The notes under the pieces are model-generated. The model ran no database searches. It was not told where the DNA came from and saw only the letters and a program-made list of their open reading frames with translations. From NCBI GenBank assembly GCA_028564705.1, contig JAPXFQ010000804.1:1736001-1800000 (forward strand): a DNA stretch of 64,000 bases. Reading direction: 5' to 3'. Made by a program: the position numbers and the translations under genes. Each line of letters begins with the position of its first letter. Position 1 is the first letter of the stretch. Shown one piece after another: positions 13,604-24,761 of the stretch. The stretch comes from Apricaphanius iberus (lineage: Eukaryota; Chordata; Actinopteri; Cyprinodontiformes; Aphaniidae).

Positions 13604-14159
13604 AAAAAAAACCTTACTGGGAAAAAGAGAGATTGGAAAAAAAAACTGATGGAATTAAATAAAAATGTCTTGAAATAATTTGTATAATGAAGTAAATTGC
13701 AGTGAAATAAATATTTAATGAAATATATAGATATAGATATAGATATGTTTCGCGGATTTTTTAACACAATTTTAAATGATTACTTTAAAACATGCTTACA
13801 CGCATATACGCTTATTGATTGGAGGCAATTGTAAATATCTGTTTCGTATCGCCTGAACTTGCCAAATTCATCATGTCTGGTTATAAGAATCTTCTCGTTC
13901 AGAAGAAAGAAACAGCACAATTACCCATAACTTTGTTCCTCAGTCCGACAAAGACATGTGCTTCTGTGGAGAAAAACAGACCCCTGCGGGCACAGAAACT
14001 GCATCATATTAATACTTTTATGTTTTAAACAGTAGATATGTTGGACCTTTGAGAGTATTCAAACTAATAATGTAAGTAATGTAATATAAGTAATGTAATA
14101 TAAGTAAAAGAAATGTTAATAAATGTTAACATATACCTGAGGAAAGTGTATAAAGTATG
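13604..14159. other. No gene recognised; AT-rich with short tandem repeats
   Basis: Includes (ATAGAT)n at 13724-13746 and a two-copy TAAGTAATGTAATAT repeat at about 14070-14105. Confidence 0.6.
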
Positions 14160-14371
14160 TGGAGTGGGCCATGGCCTATTTGAAAGGGGCTTTAGTCAAG
14201 CATTTTTGTAATGGAGAGTATTGCCTTTCCTTCTCTAATGAAGTTCTTGATATTGTGGCCAAAAAGCTACATTTTTGTCTCCACTGACCAGAAAACATTT
14301 CTTAAGAAGGGATGTGGCCAGTTGCAAATTTCAATTACAGTTGAACATTTTGGTTTAGGAGCAATTAGTGT
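14160..14371 (-). mobile_element. Tc1-like transposase fragment
   Basis: On the minus strand, 14250-14310 reads FWSVETKM, stop, LFGHN. This corresponds to the LWSDETKIELFGHN block around the second catalytic Asp of Tc1-like transposases, with that Asp changed to Val and an in-frame stop. The RTE-tail insertion at 14383-14526 lies just upstream on the minus strand. Confidence 0.65.
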
Positions 14372-14382
14372 TTTCTTGCTGT

Positions 14383-14526
14383 GATGGACTGGCGACCTGT
14401 CCAGGGTGTACCCCGCCTCTCGCCCGTTGACAGCTGGAGATAGGCTCCAGCCCCCTGCGACCTCTTGTGGAATAACCGGTTCATAAAATGGATGGATAGA
14501 TGGATGGATGGATGGATGGATAGTAC
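14383..14526 (+). mobile_element. RTE/Rex3-type 3' end with (GATG)n tail
   Basis: GATGGACTGGCGACCTGTCC, GTACCCCGCCTCTCGCCC, GATAGGCTCCAGCCCCCTGC and a final (GGAT)n run make up the characteristic 3' end shared by fish RTE/Rex3-like LINEs and SINEs that use the same tail. It is heavily 5'-truncated (about 140 bp). It is flanked by an 11-bp duplication with one mismatch, TTTCTTGCTGT (14372-14382) and TTTCTTGTTGT (14527-14537). It lies inside a Tc1 fossil. Confidence 0.85.
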
Positions 14527-14539
14527 TTTCTTGTTGTAC

Positions 14540-15860
14540 ACTTTTTCAACAGGCACTACCAACTGAACTTTCAAATTGGTGTTCAGGCATCTTCAATGTT
14601 ATGACATACAGTCTTTGTGGTTCCTAGGTTGTTCTCGAACATTCTAATCAATTTGCTTTCTTTTGAAAGTGACACATTGATTCATTGATATTTTATAATT
14701 ATATGCAAATGAGTGTTTAAACAAAGTAATTATCTCAAACATCAAAACTTCTTTCAAAATGGAAAAAAGCAGGTTGACATTAAGCTTCTACATTAGCCTC
14801 ATGAAAGTCACAACTTAAACCCAATTTAAAATCTTTGAGTCTACTAAGAAGAGTGGCGAAACACCAACCATTAGGCCAGTACCTTACTGATGACTACTGA
14901 CTACAAAAATGGTAGAGGTTTAACTTATTATTGGCCAATATACTTAATATTGGCTGATGCACAATTAGAGTCAGGTTCTTTATTAACATTTGACAATTAT
15001 ACCTTTGAGCAGTCTTTTGAATGGAATTGTTTAAACAAAATCCTAAATTGGTTTTATGTGTGTGCTGCAATCCTGTTTTGTTCTACAGAGGTTGTAGTGA
15101 AAGAGAAATATCTGTGCAGCACTGACTTTAGTTTTTCAAACCAGCCCGCATGAAAGATTTCCCAAAGATCAAGGGGTGAACAAATATGCAAACTTAGCAG
15201 CAAATCTCCCGGAGCATTTACTGTGAATGTGCAAATGTGCATGGAGTGAAGACTATTTCTTCTGATAAATCTTGTATGCTGCTTCCCAGCCACTTGACAA
15301 CATTGTAAATATATTCAGATGCATGTGATCCCAACTATGATATGCAGACAGTCATCAAGGAGACTCCACCACCATTCCTGATGCGCTGTAAAGAAAACGC
15401 TGCCATTTTCTAATATTTCTTTTTTTTTGTAATATGTCCTACCTCTTGCACTCTTCAAACAGGCTCTTGCTGTCATTGCTTTCCCTTGCATACTCCACGG
15501 AGGGAGCACATCTCCAACAAAAAATCTCCCACTGTGAAGAACATGTGTGAGGAGCAGCTGTCGATAGAAGCTGAATCAAATTGCCCGCACATTTTTCTAA
15601 ACATGCTTGGTGCTGATGTGTGAAAACGGCTTCAGAGAAGAGTTTTAATTAGTTTAAAACAGGCACTTCATTACACTCTTCCTCAGGCTTACACATAAAA
15701 AAAAGGCTGATGTTTTATTCATTGGATTCAAACTGAAAAAAAAAAAAAAAAATAGGATTCCCCAGACCAAAACCATAGAAAGTTTGCTTTCAGTCTCAAA
15801 AGTAAAACCGACCAAGTCTGGAAAATTTCAGTTTTTCATGGCCTATTTGAAAAGGATTTG
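14540..15860. other. No gene recognised
   Basis: AT-rich spacer with an A run at 15737-15752. Frames at 14890-15153 and 15054-15293 lack any domain. Confidence 0.55.
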
Positions 15861-15864
15861 AGAT

Positions 15865-16125
15865 CTTCCCAAGATGACAATGCTTCTCACCCCATCTCTA
15901 AGGGAGAGCCCAGATATCCTGCAGAGAAAAGTAATTTTGGTCACCTGTATTCCTGATCTTGTTCTTTTGGTCCCTTATCTATGGTCCCTGACCATAGATG
16001 AGGAAAGACACGTGCTGACCGGTAAATTGAGAGCTTTGACTTCTACTTCACCACAACAGACCAGTACTGCACCTGCATCAGTGCAGACAAAGCACCAATC
16101 TGACTATCAATGCCCCCTCCATTTT
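15865..16125 (-). mobile_element. RTE/Rex3-like LINE fragment (C-terminal RT region)
   Basis: Read on the minus strand the segment encodes, with stops and frameshifts, pieces resembling RRIDDASAVM, SSMVRDH, TKRTRSGIQVTKITFL and GLSLRDGVRSIV. These correspond to the C-terminal blocks of fish RTE-type reverse transcriptases (IDRRIGAASAVM, VTERTRSRIQAAEMSFLRRVAGLSLRDRVRSS-like in general form). It is a 5'- and 3'-incomplete fossil. Its relation to the (GATG)n tails elsewhere in the window is plausible but not shown. Confidence 0.7.
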
Positions 16126-16609
16126 TTTCCCAAATTCATTGTGATTTTTTAAATCATTATTTAAATAGAACCACGGGGAGTTTAAAAAGGGAAAATAGTC
16201 AGGAACACAGCAGGTAATTCAATTTTTAATTTCTTTTTTTTATTTGTGTCCTTTCCTGGCATTTTAGGCAAACCATATATGGAACATGGTTGCATAGGTG
16301 TGCAACAATGCTATGCTAATTGTGTGATTGACTCAATTAAACAATGGCTTCACTGAAAATAACATAATGGATTAATCTGGTGTGGGTCCAGAACCAAGTC
16401 TGCCAAAAGATCCAAGGGGGGTGAACTGATGAGGGCTCTATAAAGGAGATGGATCAGGGGAACTTTTGAAGGGTAAAGTAGGCTAATAACATCAAGTCAT
16501 GGTGTGGGGTGCCGAAAGACTCCTACAAAAGAAGATAAAAAGCTAAAATTAAGTCAAAAAGGGACTAAGCAAGGCATTAGTTTGAGGGTGTGTAGACACA
16601 CACAGATAT

Positions 16610-16752
16610 TGTATTTTTATTGTTATCGCTGTTTAAATTCTACTGGATTTGTTTGTTTTCACCTGAATTTTACAAGATGTAAAATGTATCAAGTTTCCAT
16701 CTTATAAAAGATCTTGTATTTTACCAGGGGTGCGTACACTTTTGAGAGCTAT
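16610..16752. mobile_element. Tc1-like 3' terminal fragment
   Basis: The run ending TGTATTTTACCAGGGGTGCG TACACTTTTGAGAGCTATT is the mirror end of the family seen at 30979 (CAGTGGCTCTCAAAAGT). The preceding 100 bp are T-rich as in that family's 3' UTR. The terminal CACTG has mutated to CTATT. Confidence 0.55.
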
Positions 16753-19700
16753 TTCATCTGATTTAAGTTTAGCTAATTGAATTGGATCAGAATCCGCCAA
16801 AAACGCTAAACCAGAGCTGCTCAAGTCATTGTGTTTAATGAAACCAATGAAAACTTTTAGGTCGCTAATCAGCATTGAGTAAAGCAGCTGCTCTTTAAAA
16901 GCATCTATGTACAGTTACATTGTCAGCAGAAGTGCATAAGCTCTGCTCTGGAGTGATCCTGTGCACAGCAACATCCATCTTAATAAGTGAATCCAGATGG
17001 GCATAGATGGTTGGCTAATTTCAGTCCTCAATGATGTAAACACATCCAGACAAGGAGCAGGGAGCACACACGGACATATCCATTGACAAAATAACACGGA
17101 AACATTTGTTTCCAGAGCAGGCAAGCAGAGAGGTTACTAATGCCTCTGCCTGCATTAATACTGTTAATGATCACAGAGGGTCAGTCTGCTGATCCCTTTC
17201 CTACCATTAAACAAATAAAAACAACACTGATTACTAAGATGTTCATTGGCTGCATCAATCTAAGATAATTAGAGAGAGGTGTCTCGACATTTTCTCTTTT
17301 CATATCCTCCTTTCGTTTCTTTCTCCCCGCTCATACCTAAGTGAGGATGTGGTGGCGGCAGACTCCTTTTAATGAACTAATAAGTGTGTGTGGTTGGTCA
17401 GCCAAGAATAAGACAGCGGAGAGAAAAATAAGTGGGGAGAAATGCTGCTGTTCCACCTAAATAATACAGCTACAGGACTAGCTTTCCCCGGGGAGAGTTC
17501 ATGACTTTTTTTTTTTTTTTTTTTTTAGAAATGAGGGACATAGTTCTGCAAGCTACACTGAGATACCTCAGCATTTGGCTGAAAAAGGGCACAGCTGTCA
17601 CATTAGGATCCATTGCATCAATCTGTCTTGTAAAACCTTCAAATATAGGGTTCTTTAGTTAGGAATATTTTTTTGTGAGCATATAAGATGTTACATATGG
17701 AAGGAAAGTCTGAGATGGACATGCTAATAGGACATATGGCTTGGGATTTACATCCAGATGCTCAACAACTGATGCCATTGGAATAGAAACGGGAAGCAAA
17801 ATTAGGATTGATTAGGATTGAACAAAGAAATCTGAAACAAGAAGCAAATTGGATATCAAAAAACCCTTGTTGGAGGACTGACACAAGAAAGAGCGAAATC
17901 ACAATTAAATAAGTCTGCCCTTGATGACAACCAGACTTGTTGCATTCACATTGCCAGACTGTGCAAAACTGAACGGTGTTAATTGGTGTGCAAACTCTGT
18001 TGCACTGATTGCATACAATGCCAACCTCACTGTGCTGTTCTCTGCAATGTTGTTCAATGCCATGGCAGGCTGTGATACACTGGCAATGTTGTTTCTTTGC
18101 TGCGCTGTCCTGGGTTGGTGACAGGCTCAGCTACTGCCAGGTCCTTTACATTCAACACTGCCAATTAGAGTCACTCCTGGTGTTGGGTGGTGGAAGAAGC
18201 GGGGGAAATGAAAAAAAAAAAAAAAGCTGCTGGGACGATGGTTGCAGGCCTGACAGGACTGATGTGGAGATGGAAATGCGGTAATTTGGAGTAATTCGGC
18301 AAGTCGCTGGCGCTTGCCTTGCCTACCCTTCTGTCTGTCCGCTAAAATAAATGGGGTCAGCAGCGTGTGATCGGCAACTTTCATTTATATGTAAATGACC
18401 CCATCGTTGCTGCAGCAGCTGCTGTGGAAGCTGCTCTAAGTCTGTATGCACAGTCAAAGGCTGGACGCAAGAGAGAGAAAGCTCGCCAGCTTGACTGACT
18501 TCTGTCTCTGTTCACACTCTGCTCCAACTCTGTGTATTATTTTTTTTTCTCTCTCTCTTTTTTTTCTTGCCAATCTTATTATGGCAGTCACAATTTCCCA
18601 TGGACATGTTAGTCTAAGAATACTTTTTTAACCATTATTCTTGCTCAACTTTAAAACAATGCATACATTAATTTTTTGGCAAAAAAAAAACATTAAAGGA
18701 GCAGGGGCATTAATACTTTTAAGTGGCATTGATAGGTAAGTTTATTTCATTTTTCTGAAAATGTAAATATTATATGAGACTTATATAAAAATATTTTCGT
18801 TACAGCAAAACCTGCCAGGTGACAATCATGCCCATTTTTGGTAAGAATATTTACTTTGTTGGGACTTCTTTGCATAAATTACTGGCATGGCGTTGTTCAA
18901 CCTGTCATTCTTCTGAGATGTTAAGAAAACCCAGGTTGGTATAATTACAGTCTTCAGCTCAGCTGTTTTTAGACTCTGGTACTTTTCGTATTTTCTTCTC
19001 TTTGGGATTTAGAGCCAGTTTGCTGGGCAATGTAGCACAGAGGAAAAATGGTCCTTAGAACAGGTATTGCCCACACATTTGGAAGTGTGGGTAGGTCCCA
19101 AGTTCTGTTGGAAAAGGAAATTACCAACCTCAGCTTGAAAGCTGAGTTTGGAATTTAGTGCTCTAAAATTTCCTGGTAGAATTTGCAATAACTTTAGAGT
19201 TAATAAAGCACAAAGGACAAAACTAGCAGATGACCCCATATAATGGACTGTGGAAATCTCAAACTGGACTTTAAGCGAGTTGGATTCTGTGCCTATCCAC
19301 TCTTCCTCCAGACTCTGGGACCTGTATTTCTGGAAAAAACTGACAAATGTTATTTCAACTGAAAAGAGGACTTTATACTGCTAAGCAACTTTCCAGTCCT
19401 TTTTCTCCTTAGCCTAGGTAAGGCGCTTCTGATCTTACCCTGGTTTAACAGTCACCTCACAAAAAATTAGATAGTTATAGCCCATGTCTTTGTTCTACCT
19501 GTGTATTCCAGCTCTTGAGGCCCCAAATCAAGTTATAATCCATACATTGTAAATCTCCTTGTAAATCTAGTTAATATGCCTCACTTCACAATGCTCTCAT
19601 GCATTTAGTCTCCATTGCTTGTGCATATTTTTTCTGCCACCTTTTGGTGGATATATTAACCATCGAGTTAATATATCTGTCCACAGACAACAGCCAGCTT

Positions 19701-19789
19701 CTATAGCAATGTGTCCATTTGTTGCTCTGATTGATGTATTTCAAGTCAGTAGGCGGCTCTGACAAGATGACGAGCAGTTTTGTTGAAAA

Positions 19790-19790
<1 letters not shown>
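16753..19790. other. No gene recognised
   Basis: Includes complex repeat-free sequence at 17140-17460, a T run at 17507-17526, an A run at 18211-18226, and a GC-richer block at 18230-18520. The overlapping frames at 17921-18384 are open on both strands and unlikely to be coding. Confidence 0.5.
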
Positions 19791-19852
<62 letters not shown>

Positions 19853-19876
19853 ATATCTATCTATCTATCTATCTAT
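19791..19876. repeat. (ATCT)n microsatellite
   Basis: About 21 tetranucleotide units with one interruption (TATATATC near 19850). Confidence 0.97.
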
Positions 19877-20060
19877 GTTGGGTAGTAATTAGTTATAGTT
19901 ACAAATTACTTTTTTCCAAAAGGTAATTGAGTTAGAAACTCAGTTACAACACTGTAGAAGTAATTAGTTACTCAGCAAAGTAACTGTGATAGTATTTCTA
20001 TGTTCTATAACACAGTTACATTTTATATCTGTAACTACAAATATGACGAATAACAAATCA
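19877..20060. repeat. Degenerate transposon terminus (TTGGGTAGTAA...AGTTAC type)
   Basis: GTTGGGTAGTAATTAGTTAT and repeated AGTTAC / GTTACTCAGCAAAGTAAC motifs follow the TCTA microsatellite. Such multi-copy GTTAC termini are common in fish non-autonomous DNA transposons. The opposite end was not found. Confidence 0.4.
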
Positions 20061-20286
20061 CCATATACTTTTAGAACATTTAGTATTTTAACTTGACTCA
20101 ATAACATTTAAACTGCATGCAGTAATATATAAAAAAGTATAAAGTAAATATTAGACATACATAATCACACACTTTTCATTAAAGAGCAAAAACACACAAA
20201 TGTGGGTAAGAACATCAATCTGTCCATTAAATATTGCAAATCTCAGTATCTGTAATATTGCGCAGTACAAAGAGCACAATATCCAA

Positions 20287-20472
20287 TTGGTTGTAGTAAA
20301 ACATTTTGAGACTGATTTGGTGTCACCTGGTCACATGATGTGGAAGCTATTGAAGAAAAACCTGAAATATTACATTCAAATATTAATGTAAAATATTATA
20401 TGTATTCAAATTTTCAAATAAATTGTTGTGTCTGGTTCTTTAGATGTAGTAAGACATTTCATGATTGATTTG
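20287..20472. repeat. Diverged tandem repeat (period about 153 bp), left of LINE
   Basis: The segment around GTAGTAAAACATTTTGAG...TTTGGTGTCACC (from 20287) recurs diverged around GTAGTAAGACATTTCATG...TTTGATCTCACC (from about 20440). The shared GTAG anchors are at 20293 and 20446, a period of 153 bp. The second unit is cut off near 20472 by the LINE 5' end. Confidence 0.6.
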
Positions 20473-20770
20473 ATCTCACCATCTGTGCTCAGCACCCTGG
20501 TGAGCGTGGAGACGTATCGCGTTGGTAAGACGTATCGCGTCATTTCCTGTTTTGTGACTAACTCGTTTGTAGCAAGTCGGTGTTTCTCTCTCTCTTGAAC
20601 TGATCTAACTTTCTCTGTCAATAAGTTTTTTCTGAGTTGCTTAACACACAAACACATTAAAACGTTAATTTTCTTCACGGTTTAGGACTCTTTAAGCGTT
20701 TTACTGGGTTAATTACTTTGTTTTTAGGTAAGGTAAGGTACCGCTTGGTTAGCTTAGCTTTACGGCTAGC
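20473..20770 (+). promoter_or_regulatory. LINE 5' UTR, presumed internal promoter
   Basis: About 300 bp precede the ORF1 ATG. The segment includes a short duplication (GACGTATCGCG at about 20511 and 20528) and shares scattered blocks with 49.98-50.19 kb, including the stretch around GTCATTTCCTG and the T/C-rich stretch before CTTTCTCTGT. That similarity supports calling it element sequence and not host flank. LINEs of this kind are transcribed from promoters inside the 5' UTR. No specific factor site was identified. Confidence 0.55.
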
Positions 20771-21667
20771 ATGGCTTCGGCAGCTTTCTCTCTTGTCCCT
20801 CCATCTCTCTCTACACCTCCTCCTCTTTCCTGCTCTCTCTGTCAGATGTTTAGTTACTCCTCCGCCTCATTTAGTGAAGTTGGTAGGTGTAATAAGTGCA
20901 GCATTTTTGTAGCTTTGGAGGCGAGGGTTTCTGAGCTAGAGGCCCGGCTCCGCGCTGTAGAACAGCCAGGCCCAGCAGTAGCTAGCGCGGAGTCAACTAG
21001 GACAGGACCTAGCCGTCCTTCAACAGCTCCCGTGCAGCCGGGACCTCAGGCGAGCTGGGTGACTGTTCGTAGGAAGATTAGCGCCAGACCCCAGTCCGCG
21101 GCCAACCTCCAGCCCCTTTCTCTGAACAATAGGTTCGCCCCGCTCAGCGACGCACCCGCCGAGCAGGAGAGGCCGATTCTTGTAATTGGCAGCTCCATAG
21201 TTAGGAATGTGGCTCCAGAGACACGAAAGACCACCGTCAAATGCCTTCCAGGGGCCAGGGCTGCGGACATTAGGTCCCATCTGAAGCTTTTGGCCAAGGA
21301 CAAACGGCGGTATAGCAGGATCGTTATCCATGCTGGTGGCAACGACACCCGGCGACGGCAGTCGGAGGTCACTAAAATTAGCGTAGCTTCGGTGTGTAGG
21401 GCTGCCAAAAAGATGTCTGACTCTGTAATTTTTTCTGGTCCCCTGCCTGATCGTACTAGCGATGACATGTACAGCCGTATGCTTTCGTTCCACCTTTGGT
21501 TGTCAAGGTGGTGTCCAGAAAACGATGTGGGCTACATTGATAACTGGGGGGCCTTCTGGGGAAAACCTGGACTGTTACGTAGAGACGGCATCCATCCCAC
21601 CGAGGACGGAGCTTCGCTTCTTTCCAGGAACATTGATAGGGTTATCTCTAGTTCCCCAAAGCCGTGA
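20771..21667 (+). CDS. LINE ORF1 protein with SGNH/GDSL-esterase-like domain
   Basis: 298 codons. Residues 21-43 hold C21-x2-C24-x15-C40-x2-C43, a zinc-ribbon-like pattern. A short coiled-coil-like stretch follows (about 46-66, [17 protein letters not shown]), then a Pro/Ser/Thr-rich linker (67-135). Residues 136-295 form an SGNH-hydrolase-like domain: block [11 protein letters not shown] (candidate nucleophile S142), block III HAGGND (187-192) and block V DGIHP (D272, H275). ORF1 esterase domains are an established feature of CR1/L2-type LINEs. Their role in retrotransposition is unclear; RNA or membrane association has been proposed for such proteins. Block I reads GSS where many family members have GDS, so catalytic activity is uncertain although the Ser, Asp and His are all present. 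The ATG at 20771 was chosen because the MAS start and the following Ser/Pro-rich segment are matched by the relative at 50192. The 3' end overlaps the ORF2 frame by about 200 nt. Confidence 0.88.
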   Translation: MASAAFSLVPPSLSTPPPLSCSLCQMFSYSSASFSEVGRCNKCSIFVALEARVSELEARLRAVEQPGPAVASAESTRTGPSRPSTAPVQPGPQASWVTVRRKISARPQSAANLQPLSLNNRFAPLSDAPAEQERPILVIGSSIVRNVAPETRKTTVKCLPGARAADIRSHLKLLAKDKRRYSRIVIHAGGNDTRRRQSEVTKISVASVCRAAKKMSDSVIFSGPLPDRTSDDMYSRMLSFHLWLSRWCPENDVGYIDNWGAFWGKPGLLRRDGIHPTEDGASLLSRNIDRVISSSPKP

Positions 21668-24600
21668 CAACCCAGAGTCCAGCTCAGGGAACCCAGAGTC
21701 CATCAGGGAACCCAGAGTCCAGGTCAAGGAACAGGGACTGCCACCCACCCACTACCCTATAGAGATAGTTTCCCGTCCACTACCCAAAACTAATGAATTA
21801 AAAGTTAATGCTACTAGAGCAAAGTATAAAAATCTCATAAAGATAAATAAAACTCGGACTGAACATAAAAACAAATCAATTAAATGTGGTTTACTAAACA
21901 TAAGATCTCTCCCCTCAAAAACACTCTTAGTAAATGACTTAATTTGTGAAAATAATATTGATTTGTTTTGTCTTGCAGAGACATGGTTGCAGGAAGAGGA
22001 CCATGTCACAATAAATGAGTCAACTCCCCCTAGCTACTTAAACTTTAGTGTCCCTCGAAGTACTGGTCGAGGAGGTGGAGTAGCAACTATCTTTCATTCC
22101 GATTTACTAATTAATCTCCAAAAAAATAATAGTTACAGTTCCTTTGAGCATCTAGTTTTTAGCTTTCCTCATACACATAACAAAGCAGTAAAGCCACTTT
22201 TGTTTGTGGTCTTATATCGTCCACCAGGACCTTATTCTCAATTTTTAGATCAGATTTCAGATTTTCTATCTGACTTAGTTTTAAACACTGATAAAGTCAT
22301 TATAGTCGGAGACTTCAATATTCATGTTGATAATGAAAGTGATAGTCTAAATACAGCTTTTAACACTATCCTAGACTCAATAGGCTTTACTCAAAATGTG
22401 CAGGGACCAACACATTCTTGTCACCACACTTTAGATCTTGTGCTGACTTATGGCATTGACTGTGAAGAAATAACAGTCTTTCCACATAACCCTATCCTGT
22501 CTGATCATTTCCTTATCACTTTTAAACTTACTCTAATGGATCATATCAAACCTGAAAGAAAACTTCATTATACCAGAACGTTATCAGACAACGCTGTAGC
22601 AAATTTTAAAGAAGCTCTTCCAACTTTAATTTCCTCAGTTTATAAATGCAGAACAGAAAACAGTGATTTAACTCGTGACCCCTCACAACTTGACATTTTA
22701 GTTCATAGCGTTAATTCCTCCCTGCGTCGGGCAATAGACAAAGTTGCCCCCTTGAAAAGGAAGGTGGCTAGCCATAGAAGATTAACTCCCTGGTTTAATT
22801 TAGAGCTACGTACCCTAAAGCAGAATGTTAGAAAACTAGAGAGAAAATGGCGCTCCACGCATTTACATGATTCCTTTTTAATATGGAAAAATAGTTTATT
22901 GCTATATAAAAAGAGCCTTCACACAGCTAGAACAGCATATTATTCATCTTTAATCGAGGAGAATAAAAATAATCCTAGGTTTCTTTTTAATACAGTTGCC
23001 AAACTCACACAGGATCATAGCTCTATCGAGCCAACCATTCCCCAAGCTCTAAGCAGTGACGACTTCATGCAATTCTTTATAAATAAAATAGACTCCATAA
23101 AGAATAAGATAATTGGGAACCTTCCCAATATGCTTGCTTCCTCCTTAGTTAATGAGGCAGCCTCAAAAATGGTGGAACCTAATATATGCTTAAACTGCTT
23201 TAATGCAGCCGAACTTTGTGATGTACTAAAATTATTAGCTTCATCTAAACCTTCAACTTGCGTTTTAGACCCAATCCCAACTAAACTCTTAAAAGAAGTT
23301 TTCCCTCTGATCGCTGCTCCAATTTTAAATATAATGAATCTATCCTTAGTCAATGGATATGTACCACAGGAGTTTAAGATTGCTGTAATTAAACCTCTAC
23401 TTAAGAAACCCTCTCTTGATCAAAACGACTTAATTAACTATAGACCGATATCTAATCTTCCCTTCTTATCTAAAATTCTTGAGAAAATAGTTGCACACCA
23501 GATATGTGAGCATTTAAACAATAATGAGCTGTTTGAGAAGTTTCAGTCAGGCTTTAGAGCTCATCACAGCACTGAAACAGCTCTGGTGAAGGTTACTAAT
23601 GATATTCTCATAGCCTCAGACAATGGACTGGTGACCATTCTGGTCCTGTTAGATCTCAGTGCTGCCTTTGACACTGTTGACCACAATATTCTCATAGAAA
23701 GGCTTCAAAGTGTCGGTATAATAGGAACAGCACTAGGTTGGTTTAAATCTTATTTGTCTAACAGATTTCAGTTTGTTCAGGTAAACAATAGATCTTCCTC
23801 AACCTCAATAGTTACTTGCGGAGTACCACAGGGTTCAGTGCTTGGGCCGATTCTCTTTACTATATATATGCTTCCTATTGGTAAAATAATTAGGCAGCAT
23901 GGGATAAAATTCCATAGTTACGCAGATGATACACAGCTATATCTATCCATAAATCCTGATGAATCCAATCAGTTAGGTAGACTACAGGCATGTCTGGAAG
24001 ACATAAAAACTTGGATGACTCTAAACTTCTTGCTTCTAAATTCTGATAAAACAGAAGTTGTCGTCTTTGGACCAGAAGCTCTGAAAAAGAAACTACTTAG
24101 TCAGCCCCTTCACCTGGACGGCATTAAATTAGCCTCCAGTAATAAAGCAAAAAACCTCGGTGTCATTTTTGACCAAGATATGTCGTTTAGAACTTACATT
24201 AAAGAAGTCTGTAGGATTTCCTTTTTTCACCTTAGGAATATTGCAAAAATTAGAACCATCCTGTCCAGGAATGATGCTGAAAAACTAGTCCATGCCTTTG
24301 TTACTTCAAGGCTGGATTACTGTAACTGTCTATTATCAGGTAGTCCACAGAATACAATTAAAAGTCTTCAGTTAGTTCAAAATGCTGCTGCTAGGATTCT
24401 GATGAATATTAAAAGAAGAGATCACATTTCCCCTGTTTTAGCTTCTCTTCACTGGCTCCCAGTAAAATCTAGAATAGAATTCAAGATCCTCCTTCTGACA
24501 TATAAAGCCCTTAATAATCTAGCTCCATCATACATAAGAGACCTGATTGTTCCATATGTTCCTAACAGAGACCTTCGCTCTCAGACTGCAGGTTTACTGG

Positions 24601-24761
24601 TAGTTCCTAGGATTTCTAAAAGTAGAATGGGTGGCAGATCTTTCAGCTATCAGGCTCCCCTCCTATGGAACCGGCTCCCAGGGTTGGTTCGTGAAGCAGA
24701 CAATTTGTCTATCTTTAAAACTAGGCTAAAAACTTTCCTCTTTGACAAAGCTTACAGTTAG
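21462..24761 (+). CDS. LINE ORF2: APE endonuclease and reverse transcriptase
   Basis: 1099 codons, no internal stop. Endonuclease region about 140-355: LNIRS (N146), AETWL (E173), RGGGVA (203-208), YRPPG, GDFNIH (D284, N286) and the terminal SDH (347-349). These are the hallmark residues of APE-type nicking endonucleases, which start target-primed reverse transcription. Reverse transcriptase about 600-900: [26 protein letters not shown] (D731), [10 protein letters not shown] (787-796) and SYADD (D822, D823). After the RT come [17 protein letters not shown] and [10 protein letters not shown], the C-terminal blocks of L2/CR1-like proteins. Nothing resembling RNase H is visible. The true start is unclear. 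The only methionines before the endonuclease are M1 (21462) and M22 (21525), both inside ORF1, and the next is M359. Translation therefore probably depends on internal initiation, reinitiation or frameshifting. Residues about 68-92 contain a small repeated NPES/REP segment encoded by a DNA tandem repeat. Confidence 0.93.
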   Translation: MTCTAVCFRSTFGCQGGVQKTMWATLITGGPSGENLDCYVETASIPPRTELRFFPGTLIGLSLVPQSRDNPESSSGNPESIREPRVQVKEQGLPPTHYPIEIVSRPLPKTNELKVNATRAKYKNLIKINKTRTEHKNKSIKCGLLNIRSLPSKTLLVNDLICENNIDLFCLAETWLQEEDHVTINESTPPSYLNFSVPRSTGRGGGVATIFHSDLLINLQKNNSYSSFEHLVFSFPHTHNKAVKPLLFVVLYRPPGPYSQFLDQISDFLSDLVLNTDKVIIVGDFNIHVDNESDSLNTAFNTILDSIGFTQNVQGPTHSCHHTLDLVLTYGIDCEEITVFPHNPILSDHFLITFKLTLMDHIKPERKLHYTRTLSDNAVANFKEALPTLISSVYKCRTENSDLTRDPSQLDILVHSVNSSLRRAIDKVAPLKRKVASHRRLTPWFNLELRTLKQNVRKLERKWRSTHLHDSFLIWKNSLLLYKKSLHTARTAYYSSLIEENKNNPRFLFNTVAKLTQDHSSIEPTIPQALSSDDFMQFFINKIDSIKNKIIGNLPNMLASSLVNEAASKMVEPNICLNCFNAAELCDVLKLLASSKPSTCVLDPIPTKLLKEVFPLIAAPILNIMNLSLVNGYVPQEFKIAVIKPLLKKPSLDQNDLINYRPISNLPFLSKILEKIVAHQICEHLNNNELFEKFQSGFRAHHSTETALVKVTNDILIASDNGLVTILVLLDLSAAFDTVDHNILIERLQSVGIIGTALGWFKSYLSNRFQFVQVNNRSSSTSIVTCGVPQGSVLGPILFTIYMLPIGKIIRQHGIKFHSYADDTQLYLSINPDESNQLGRLQACLEDIKTWMTLNFLLLNSDKTEVVVFGPEALKKKLLSQPLHLDGIKLASSNKAKNLGVIFDQDMSFRTYIKEVCRISFFHLRNIAKIRTILSRNDAEKLVHAFVTSRLDYCNCLLSGSPQNTIKSLQLVQNAAARILMNIKRRDHISPVLASLHWLPVKSRIEFKILLLTYKALNNLAPSYIRDLIVPYVPNRDLRSQTAGLLVVPRISKSRMGGRSFSYQAPLLWNRLPGLVREADNLSIFKTRLKTFLFDKAYS
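21669..21730 (+). repeat. Three-copy short tandem repeat in ORF2 leader
   Basis: CCCAGAGTCCA occurs at 21671, 21692 and 21711 with unit spacings of 21 and 19 bp, just after the ORF1 stop codon (TGA, 21665-21667). It encodes part of the poorly conserved leader of ORF2, upstream of the endonuclease domain. Copy number may vary between LINE copies. Confidence 0.8.

Noticed and set aside
17921..18384. Cys-rich overlapping frames
   Set aside because: Composition stems from repeated CAATG/TTGCTG-like bases and an A run; both strands open; no domain.
21020..21493. Minus-strand frames of 157 and 140 codons
   Set aside because: Antisense shadows of LINE ORF1 caused by its GC content.
20771..24761. 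LINE ORFs as a domesticated host gene
   Set aside because: Complete 5' UTR, 3' UTR, tail and both catalytic proteins indicate an ordinary retrotransposon copy.
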